Shown one piece after another: positions 55,601 to 64,000 of a stretch of DNA of 64,000 bases (position 1 is the stretch's first letter; each line of letters starts with the position of its first letter). The stretch is from assembly GCF_042186555.1 (NCBI RefSeq), contig NC_133336.1:40681074-40745073 (forward strand), read 5' to 3'. This DNA is from Aquarana catesbeiana. Taxonomy: Eukaryota; Chordata; Amphibia; Anura; Ranidae. Under the pieces are notes generated by a model. The model was not told the DNA's origin, ran no database searches, and was given only the letters and a program-made list of their open reading frames with translations. A program made the position numbers and the translations under genes.

Positions 55601-57562
55601 TCATGAACGTGACAATCACAAACCCTGTTTCCCCCAATATGTCCCCGACATTCATCTGGACTACTTTCCCACAAATTTACCATTATCCTAAGCATGTAGA
55701 AACAGAGAACAACAAACACATAATCTCAGCTGCATAGCAATTGTCCATGAAATACAAAGGGGGAAGGGGCGTGACGGTCCATAAAAGCAAGTGAGAGGGG
55801 CATGACAGAACTTTTAGGCCAAATAAAAAATAGTCCCGAAGAAAAGCACAAAAAAAAAGTCTCTTGTATGGCTTTTGAATGGCCATTAAATTCATAAACG
55901 GGAAGGAAAAGGAAATGTCCACATTATAATTCTCATTTTCCTAAACTTTACACAAAACGTTTGGTTCTATTCTGTGCTCATCCATATTTTACAGAGATCC
56001 TCCACCCCAAAAACCCTGCCTATTTGTAAGGATAGAACTCGATATCCACAGACAGACTGGAACTGATGCATTGGGCTAGACTTGGGTCTTCGAGCTGGCG
56101 TATCTGGATCTCTCTCTTGTGATGCTCACTGGAATTTTGTAGACCTTTGTCATTTGTCTAACCCTCAAGGTGTCATTCCCAGGAACATTTTCCAACAGGA
56201 GTCTGCCTTTACTCATTTCAGCGCCCCCCGTGGCATTTAAACAACAAAGATGAACAACGAAGATTTCCATGTAAAAGCTGTAGTCATCTCTTTATCCGGA
56301 TAGGGTAGGGTATGAATGGGGTGGGCATTTCTTCATGTGAATGGGTCTAGGGGTGAATGCTGGCTGGGGCATCCAACATGAATAATCACAGAATCTACTT
56401 GATCAGTTCAGGCCTTATGAGTTAATGAGGAATAATATTCCTCATTAACTCAAACATAAGTAAAGCATGCAGAAATAAAAATGTTGCTCAGCAACAGTCT
56501 TCATTACGTAGATTCAATATATTTAACTAAACATTTTTTCTTTCAAATCCAGTATTTCAGCAGGATTTCAACAAAACCTAAACACCTTTAGTTCCTTCTA
56601 TCCCCGGGACTCAAGTGGACCCGAGGGTCTCCGAACAGAACATTTTACCCAAACACATATTCTGACTCAGAAGTCAGCCTCCCAACTTCGCAAATATGTC
56701 TGATCATTAGCAACAAACAAAACATTGATGGATAAACAACATTACATCATTAACACTTCATGAATGACACTCTGGGAATTCAAAAGGTAAATATATCCAG
56801 AATACTCACTCTGACTGTTATTCAAACAAACTTCCCCTCAATATTTTAGTATTTCATGGACTCAATACATGCAGCATTTTATGTTGGTCCTGGTTACTTA
56901 ATTTCAGTAACTTCAAACATTTAGGTTTCACCATTTTTTTTACCAAAATCCCACTATCAATTTTAATTTAACCCCCAAAGGTTTATTTTGGGATTAACTT
57001 TTATATATTATCAGAAACATGGGCCTAATAACCTCTACTCCCAAAACAAGAAAATACAATATGAGACAACTCTTTGTGTACATTTTAAACAAACACTTAA
57101 GATATTTTACTAATTAAATAATACCCTGTGCATTCATTAAACACAATACAATTTATCATTCCACATTAATTTGGCAATTCCATTCATTTTTCATTTAGAA
57201 ATGTTTTCCATATGTTCCCCTCAAACACCTTTAAACACCTTTTCCCATATATATATTTTTTTAAATCCTTATCTCACCTGAAGTATATATTTTCCCTAGT
57301 GCATAGGCTTACACAACCTTAAGTTACTTCCCTTTTTCTTTACTAACCACAATTCCTCTGGCGTAGCGCCTGGAATATGTAACTTCCTTATTCTTTCCAT
57401 AGCATAGATATATACTTCTTTATTATAATATTCTTAAACTTGTATTTAACCAAAAAAAGATAAAATCAAACATTTTAAAATCCCCAATCATTGTTTATAT
57501 AGCTTAAACACAATTAAAACTGTTTGAACAAATAACCTTTCCCTTGTCTTGTAACAGGCAAT
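55601..57562 (-). other. Retroviral interior, 3' side: unrecognised
   Basis: AT-rich, with G scarce on the plus strand. Only short frames occur and I see no conserved pol or env motif. It is assigned to the retrovirus by position between gag and the polypurine tract. Confidence 0.4.
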
Positions 57563-57878
57563 GGGGGTTATTTATGAAAGGCAAATCCACTGTGCACTAC
57601 AAGTGCAAACTACAAGTGCAAAGTGCACTTGAAATTGCACTGAAAGTTCACTTGGAAGTGCAGTCGCTGTAAATCTGAGGGGTAGATCTGAAATGAGGGA
57701 AAGCTCTGCTGATTTTATTATCCAATCATGTGCAAGCTAAAATGCTGTTTTTTGTTTTCCTTGCACGTCCCCCTCAGATCTACAGCGACTGCACCTCCAA
57801 GTGCACTTTCACCGCAATTTCAAGTGCACTTTGCACTTGTAGTGCATAGTGGATTTGCCTCTAGTAAATAACCTCCAA
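57563..57878. mobile_element. Palindromic MITE inside the retrovirus
   Basis: The left end GGTTATTTATGAAAGGCAAA TCCACTGTGCACTA is mirrored by TAGTGCATAGTGGATTTGCC TCTAGTAAATAACC. The arms are about 130 bp, with GCGACTGCAC and CAAGTGCACTTT motifs. AAT lies on both sides. Confidence 0.75.
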
Positions 57879-59849
57879 TATCCTTATACAATGCAAAGTT
57901 CACATTTTTTTTCCTCAACATCAACAAATTTTTTTTAAAACAACATATATTTTCCCTACATAAAACTCCACTCTAGGTTCTTCTATAACACTATAATATC
58001 AATCCGAAATATAGCACATTTGCTGATATTGGAAAAAAAACACCTTTTAACTTCATTAATGCAAGGATAGGCAATTACAATTAAAACAGTTATTAGAGTC
58101 AGACTCTAACAGAAATAATCAAAATACCTTATACATAAATTGAAATTTGGTACCAGCGCATACATGTAATTTATCAGTGATGTGTCACATTCCCCTTTTA
58201 ATGTTTCCAATTAATTATGCATTGGGCATGGGCTTAATATGTGCCCAACACATTTCATGAATAGACTGACAATAGTTGCAACATTTTAACAATAAACATG
58301 TATTTTTAATCTATATAGATAACTATCTGAATTAAATCCTTCTTTAACATTCACTCTCCACCTCAGCAAGTCTCTTAGACTCGCTTAATATGGAATGCAT
58401 ATATAGCAGTATGCATTGCGCAAAAGCGGTGACGAAGCCAAGGTCGGCGGTTTGATCCCCTTTTTCACTTGAAGCAACATAGCAGATCTATGGTATGTAC
58501 CTCTGTGTATTGTGCTAAACAATACTTTGGATAGGAGGAATCACTCAAATAGTAACTTGTCCTTGTCCAAATCCGCAATTCAATCCTCTTAAAGCACCAT
58601 ACACAGATGAGTACTCTGTCTCTCTCACCAGCCCACTTTAGCAACGTTCTCCGTCTTGGCAGGATCATAGGACATATATCAACCACCTAACAATCTATTT
58701 GCATTCAAAAGATAAAACATAAAAATAACATAACATAATAACATAAAATTAAGCACTTCTCTCTGAGCAGGTGGAGGAGAATTCCCTATACTAACAACAA
58801 CTTTCCCTTAACTAATAACCAGTAATTCACTTTTTAATCATTCAACACTACCCACCAATATTATGCTGAATGGCAAGTTCCCCCTTTCTTAGTTTTAATA
58901 CTAACACATATAGGCTCACACAGATCTCAAAATTTCTCAATATCTACTGCTAGCTTGAAACTTCCTCATTTTAAACTTTTTTTTTTTTTTTTTTTTTTCC
59001 TCAACTGTTTAAAACCTTGGATCTTGACTGTCCTTGAAGATAATTCCTGATCATCCCTTAAATATACTTCATAATCAATAAATACATGAAAATGCATTTT
59101 CACGCAATGCTACAGCAAACATGGACACTCGCCAGGCCTGGTATGCATCATCATTGATGTGGTCCCCTTTTAAATCTCAAACAGCTCCAAATGTCACTTC
59201 CCATTTTTAAAACTATATTTTATTCTTGCGTCTTTTGTCTCTAAACTGCATTGAATCGACTTGTACAATGGAAACCTTCATAAGATATATCAGTAGCTAC
59301 CTTTGATAATGGATTTTAACTGGGGATTTTAACTGACACCGTGTTCCTAAGCTTCTAGATGTGAGCCCTAACCATTAACATATCCCTTCGAATTCTCCAT
59401 CTAACTCTTGTTATCCTTTTTTGTATGCTAGTTAAAACTTCAAGCTTGTATAGCATAGCTAAAACCCCTTTTGTCCCATATGCATAACAACAATAACATT
59501 TTCCTTAATTTCTTCAGTCTTTTAAACACTTTAGGTAATCACATACTTACCACTTTCACGATATTTGCATATAAGCAAGGGAGATTTCTAATTACTTTGT
59601 CCCTATTTCTGACTAAAATTCCTGATCGATCACCTTTTTTTCCAGGAGCACCAAGCTACCAATGGGCGTGTACACTTTTCCACAGCGTTCCCAAAACATT
59701 TAAAGCCAACCTGGGCATAACACTATAGAAACCCCAAGCTGCTACAAAACATGCAAGTAATCTAGCAATACCAACCAGCAATCATAAGTTATGTTATCAG
59801 TGTAGCAATACACAAACTTGCACAAACTTCCTACACTGAGGCATTTATC
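57879..59849 (-). other. Retroviral interior, 5' side: unrecognised
   Basis: Decayed sequence with no frame over 90 codons that I can assign. A T homopolymer lies at about 58979-58998. GGCGGTTTGATCCCC near 58446 resembles a tRNA B box but lacks the rest of a tRNA. Confidence 0.4.
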
Positions 59850-59915
59850 CTATAAGAATAAAGGATTTGGACCTAGATTTGGTGGAGGCATATCTTTCCC
59901 TTGTCTTTGACCCAT
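59850..59915 (-). pseudogene. gag start of the retrovirus, prematurely stopped
   Basis: The frame begins MGQRQGKDMPPP; MGQ with Gly2 is the myristoylation-type start common in gammaretroviral gag. It ends at a TAG after 21 codons (59852-59850). The following sequence shows no recognisable matrix/capsid frame, so gag is broken. Confidence 0.6.
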
Positions 59916-60276
59916 AATCCAAAATACCGTAGACCACTTTGACTGTCCGACCTTACAGTCAGTGTATCTACACAACAAATTATCTTATTATTTCTATGCA
60001 ACAGAAAGAGAATCAAAGATTTAGCGGGCACTGTTGGTTACCTAAATACTCTTTCAAAAAGGATACTGAACTGCAGTTTCTAATATATGGATTCTTAAAT
60101 AAAGACTCAGGTCTCCCACAGACCCTACAATGTTACACTCCCGTGAGTGTGTCTATTAAGGCGTGGTCCGTCCTTCCTTTCTCTTTAAAATTTAAAAGGC
60201 TAAGAGTTTATCAGAGGCAGGGTAAGAAAGAAGTCGTCAAAATAGACAAAGTTCTACCACCGCGGATGATTGTCTT

Positions 60277-60294
60277 ATCTGGGACGAGCCCCAA
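60277..60294 (-). other. Primer-binding site, proline-tRNA-like
   Basis: The minus strand reads TTGGGGCTCGTCCCAGAT two bases after the LTR CA. It resembles the proline PBS of class I retroviruses, with one G fewer and two changes near the end. Confidence 0.7.
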
Positions 60295-60296
60295 TT

Positions 60297-60783
60297 TGAA
60301 AGGAAATAGTAGGTATTCTGGACCACCCTTCTTGTAGGTACACCAACAGGGTCCTCAGATATCTGGAGACACCCAATGAAGGAGAGGCAGGTTGTGCATT
60401 CATAAGATATCTGCTTTATTGTAGCCCGTGTCTAATCTTTTATTCAGTTACAAAACAAAGAAAGACGTGATTATAAGAAGGCAGACGTGTCCTTCTGCTT
60501 ACATAAGCTTTTTCTATGGAAAGTTACATATTGTGCAAAGTATCATATGACTTAAGAGATCTTACAAATTAAAATAGACAAAATTAGGAAGAAAAGATAA
60601 CAATTCCAAGAATCGGCTGACCACAGCCAACCAGACGTTCTGCCTATATGCAGACAGTTTTATCACAAGACAAGATACTGCAAAACAATATATATATTTA
60701 CTTAATCAGAAAAATTATACCTTTAAAGGCGCAGTTCGTATATAGATTACAAAACACAAGGGGCTTTTTACATGATCTTTTCA
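60297..60783 (-). repeat. 5' LTR of the retrovirus (487 bp)
   Basis: On the minus strand it starts TGAAAAGATCATG and ends CCTTTCA (TG...CA). It contains a TATA-like GAATAAAAGATT (about 60445) and a poly(A) signal ACAATAAAGC (60411-60421). The first 236 bp are shared with the 3' LTR remnant, with a handful of substitutions and small indels visible. Confidence 0.85.
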
Positions 60784-61215
60784 GGGAGTAAACAAGGCTG
60801 CAAACTGTTGGTTGAAGTGGTTTACGAGGGGCCGAATTTTGTGGAGCCGATCGTATCCAGGGTCACCCTAAGGATGACAGAGTTCATTGTCATTGAAATG
60901 CATGAACCGCAAGATCTGCTCGTATCATGTCCTGCTCATGGAGGCAGAGAACACGGGCATATGGTGAATTGTGTCAGTGGACCAATATGATCGCAACTCA
61001 CTTTTTTAACTATGCCCATGAGGAGGGATAGGCCCAGAAAGGTCTTAAATTCAGAGACCTTAATAGGTCTCCAATCTCTGGCAAGGGCCAACTGGGGATT
61101 AGCGGCAATGACTTGACCAGCATACAAATTGCTTTGGTCCACAACAGATCTATAGAGATCTCCCGTGAAAAACAGCGAATTAAAATCAAGTGACGTAAAA
61201 TCAACTGTTTCCACC
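60784..61215 (-). pseudogene. piggyBac transposase, N-terminal block (copy 2)
   Basis: The minus strand reads FTGDLYRSVVDQSNLYAGQV, then WRPIKVSEFKTFLGLSLLMG (about 61175-61010). After a frame break it reads ILRFMHFNDNELCHP and GYDRLHKIRPLVNHFNQQFA followed by ALFTP (about 60920-60785). These are the conserved N-terminal half of piggyBac transposases. The frame is cut right after ALFTP by the LTR TG. Confidence 0.88.
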
Positions 61216-61599
61216 TGAATTCCGGGTTGGCCAGTGAATGGGGGAGGTACGGGTGCTGCAGAAGTGATGGGCTCCCAATTTGGATTGGCAAATGCAGCAG
61301 GAAGGGCATTATGGGCTCAACAGGCCTGTGTTTGTCTTCTTGGTGGTTGTGGGACTCTACTTGAGCTAGCCACCTTACCAGCTTGAACTGCACTTATGGG
61401 ACTCACCACGTCACCAAATGTTACTGCAGTGCTGGACTACAGACACTATACTACATGTGCTTCCATTGTGGAGACACTTATAAATTCAGTAGTGTTAGGA
61501 CTGCAAGCATACACAGGGTGCCGTGAAGAGGCCTTGCAGCTTATGCATGCATTTGCAAATGCGTGCTAACTAAACCCTTGTTTTTAACGCAGACTGTTG

Positions 61600-62370
61600 G
61601 ACAGGTTAATTTGGTTGGTTGGCAGAGTTGAGCTATGGAATGTTCTGTTTTTGTCTTTCACTATACTATTAAGGGAGGTGTATGGTGCGTGCATGGGTGT
61701 TAGCACTACTGACACTAATCTGACACTGCATGGGGTGACGCAGACCCTGACGCTAAAAACTGATATCACCCGCCGGGTGATCAGGGGGTTAAACCTTTTA
61801 TTGGGTTATATACAGTGGGTGCCCTGATGCTATACGGTGATCACTGGTGACAGGGGGTGATCAAGGGGTTAAACCTTTATTAGGGGGGTCCCTAGACCTA
61901 TCTGGGCTACTACTAAGTACCCTAACACTGATTATTGTCACAAATGACACCAGTACAGTGATCAAAGAAAAATATGAACACTGCACTGGGTAATAAAGTG
62001 ACAGGGAGTGAAGGGGTTAACTGGGGGGTGATCGGGGGGGGGTGACAAGTGTGCCTATGTGTACTGTGTCAGTATAGTGTTGGTGCAACTTACTCTGAGA
62101 TGTCTTCTCTCCTCTCTCTGGAATGGAAAAGAGTTCCACGAGGGGAGATGACATCACTTCCCCTGCCTGTGTTTACACTTACACAGGCAGGGGAAGGATT
62201 TCATTTGCCAGAACCGATCACCAGGTCCAGGCCAGAAATCATTGGCCTGGGCCTGGAGACTGATCGGTTCTGAAGCGAATCTAATCGTTGCGGCCGCCGT
62301 AAGGTAACGTTGATTCGCCCAGCCGAGCCAACCTGTCGCAGTACAACTGCGGTGGTTGGCCCGGAACTGG
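61600..62370. repeat. Right subterminal region of piggyBac copy 2 with repeated GGGTTAA motifs
   Basis: GATCAGGGGGTTAAACCTTT (61780), GATCAAGGGGTTAAACCTTT (61859) and GAAGGGGTTAACTGGGGGGT (62009) repeat. Copy 1 has the same kind of units at about 6336, 6446, 6467 and 6627. GGAGGTGTATGGTGCGTGCA matches 6240 in copy 1. Confidence 0.75.
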
Positions 62371-62461
62371 TTAAACAGAATAGTATGGGCGCTTTTTTTT
62401 TTTATGTTTTACATTAGCTTTACCTGCAAAAGGGGCCAACCTAAAGTCATCTAGTGGGACC

Positions 62462-62906
62462 TAAAGTGGTTGTAAAGTCAGACGTTTTTTAATCTTGATT
62501 CATTAAGATAAAAAGCAGCAGCAGCCCCCCTAATACTTACCTGAGCCCCATCTCTGTCCAGCGATGTCCACGAGTGTCTCGGCGATCGGGGACTCTCCTT
62601 CCTGATTGGTTGAGACACTGCAGTGGCGCCATTGGCTTCTGCTGCTGTCCATCAAAGTCAGTTAGCTAATCAGGAGAGAAAGGGGGTGGGGCTGAACCGT
62701 AGCCCCGTGTCTGAATGGACACACGGAGCTGTGGCTTGGCTCGGGTGCCCCCATAGCAAGCTGCTTGCTGTGGGGGCACTCAACAGGAGGCAGGAACCTG
62801 GAGCACAGAAGAGGGACCTGAGAAGAGGAGGATCTGGGCTGCTCTGTGCAAATCCACTGCACATGGCAGGTAAGCATAACATGTTTGTAAAGTACAATCA
62901 CTTTAA
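62462..62906. mobile_element. TAAAGTGGTTGTAAAG-family MITE
   Basis: The ends TAAAGTGGTTGTAAAG and CTTTAA, with interior GGTGCCCCCATAGCAAGCTG, TGTGGGGGCACTCAACAGG and GGCAGGTAAGCATAACATGT, match 15451-15980. Confidence 0.7.
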
Positions 62907-64000
62907 TATTCTAATAAGAGAGCCCAGCACTGCTTGTGCATTTGTTGATAGATGTGACTATTTTAAATGTTTCCAGCTCTTCTTAAAGGGAGGTGTGCTG
63001 TTGTCTCTCCTTGACTCATTTAGGTTTATTTTTGGAACTGTAAGGGAGAAAAGCCTCCAAGCAAAGTTTGCAACTTTGCCACCTGCTGGCCGCAAGCAAA
63101 AATGAAATTCATATTTAGTATAGTGTTAAAAAAAAATAATTACAGGACATTTAAAAATACAAAGCCACTACATTTTTATTGTAGCTTGTTTCATTACTAT
63201 ACAATCTGTAAAGTCTATCCCACAAAATGAAAATGCACAGAGGTATGCCATTTCTGAGAGCCCGGAAGGAGTGCACATTAGTGCATTTCCTTGTAGACCA
63301 TCCCTGTATTCCTGTGCCCATTCTTGGCACATTGCAGGAGTGCTGCCTTTAGACTGCATTTACAGCTCTTGATGACTCCAGTTGTGTGTAAATATTAGAA
63401 AACAGCAGGGTAATACATTCCAAGAATCACTTGAGTAGTGCTGCAAAGACGAGTGTCCTTACTGGTATTGTAGTCATACTCCCAAGATCCCCTGCTGTTT
63501 CTAATCAGTGCGCACAGCCGTGAAAAAACTGGACTGACATTTACAGGCACAGCAGGGAGATACTTGACTAGGGAATGTTAAAGATTCTACTACCTGCGTT
63601 TCAAAGTGGCCACTGTATATGATAAATCTTCACAGGGGGACTAGTCTGCGCTTCCTCTGATCGCTTAATGAGGATATCGATAATGAAGCCGAGTCCCCAT
63701 ACTCCCACACAACCTCTCATACGATGTACGTTTAGGAAAGTGAAATGTATGCTTCTTATGTTCCTGCTTAGGACTAATTGGAAATCCCTTAACAAGTCTT
63801 CCATTCTTCTAGCAGAGAAGATACCATTTTTTGAGTGCATATGCATTAGCCCGAACTGTAACATCTGCAGTGTTTTACATTTTCTCACTCTATGCACCTC
63901 TGTCATATAATAAATATATACAGTATATATAGAGTAACTACAGCTCTAGCTGCTTATTATGGAAATATCACATAGTAGTTCTGCACAAGAATCAGGCATC
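62907..64000. other. Intergenic end of window: nothing recognised
   Basis: No TE ends, RNA gene or coding frame that I can support. A short TATA-rich stretch lies near 63910-63935. Confidence 0.4.

Larger units (their letters stand above)
55359..60783 (-). mobile_element. Class I (gamma/epsilon-type) endogenous retrovirus, internally reduced
   Basis: Minus-strand order: 5' LTR (60783-60297), primer site (60294-60277), leader, gag start (59915), degenerate interior, polypurine tract (about 55600-55590), partial 3' LTR (55588-55359). The total is 5.4 kb, shorter than a complete provirus, and no pol or env motif was recognised, so most coding DNA is deleted or decayed. It lies inside piggyBac copy 2 and contains a MITE. 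It is an inherited, defective copy. Confidence 0.75.
51364..62374 (-). mobile_element. piggyBac-type DNA transposon, copy 2 (split by a retrovirus)
   Basis: TTAA lies at 51364-51367 and 62371-62374. The left end CCACTTCAGCCTCAGAAG matches copy 1; the right end AACTGG is degraded. The left half follows copy 1 closely (AGAGCTTTCTTTTGATGG, then a palindrome, then CTGCAGGCATCATTCTGG). The transposase is on the minus strand in two blocks, 60784-61215 (N-terminal side) and 54944-55358 (C-terminal side), separated by an endogenous retrovirus. Without the insert the element is about 5.6 kb. Confidence 0.78.

Noticed and set aside
58440..58465. tRNA B-box-like GGCGGTTTGATCCCC
   Set aside because: There is no A box, no cloverleaf and no matching T-stem; likely chance or a tRNA-derived scrap.
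59939..60337. 132-codon + frame
   Set aside because: It is antisense to the retroviral leader, primer site and LTR end; no family resemblance.
62623..63105. 160-codon + frame
   Set aside because: It starts in the 62462-62906 MITE and runs into plain sequence; no domain.

Overview
This is a vertebrate nuclear-genome window, most likely from a frog (Ranidae-like; an inference from the repeat mix, not a proven species call). It is about 98 percent intron, intergenic DNA and transposable elements. The only host gene I can support is the 3' three-quarters of VRK1 (vaccinia-related kinase 1, a nuclear Ser/Thr kinase) on the + strand. Ten coding exons lie between 455 and 47993. Their splice phases chain without a break: 1026 nt, i.e. 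341 codons plus a TAG stop. They cover the N-lobe after the ATP-binding lysine, the HGDIKASN catalytic loop, the DYG motif, the C-lobe and a basic/acidic tail. The first coding exons (start codon, glycine-rich loop, catalytic lysine) lie upstream of base 1. A poly(A) signal sits only 68 nt after the stop.

The introns are full of decayed or non-autonomous elements, many with readable target-site duplications. Intron 1 carries a 5 kb piggyBac-type element (2178-7190, TTAA ends) and a PIF/Harbinger-type MITE. Introns 3 to 5 hold two Tc1/mariner copies (one with an inverted duplication of its 3' end), several foldback elements and a piggyBac MITE with a hAT inside it. A DIRS-like retroelement (about 19.27-24.1 kb) and a hAT element (24870-25617) flank exon 6. 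The 17.3 kb intron 8 holds two more DIRS-like copies, a 5'-truncated L1-type LINE with a 9-bp target duplication, two large palindromic elements, a possible LTR, and a complex non-repetitive block (37.7-38.3 kb) that may be a conserved regulatory element.

Downstream of VRK1 (48.1-64 kb) I see no host gene. A hAT element with a perfect 8-bp duplication (48483-48951) is followed by a second, related piggyBac copy (51364-62374). Its transposase reading region is split by a class I (gamma/epsilon-type) endogenous retrovirus on the minus strand (55359-60783). The retrovirus has a 487-bp 5' LTR, a proline-tRNA-like primer site, a short gag start that stops after 21 codons, a polypurine tract and a truncated 3' LTR. 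A MITE lies inside the retrovirus. The nesting gives a relative insertion history.

I did not find a convincing undescribed coding system. The most unusual structures are: giant near-palindromes (about 520-bp arms) inside both large piggyBac copies; the 2 kb Harbinger-like foldback at 43583-45601; a Tc1 copy with two 3' ends; and a MITE family that carries a near-perfect 5' splice site into VRK1 introns.
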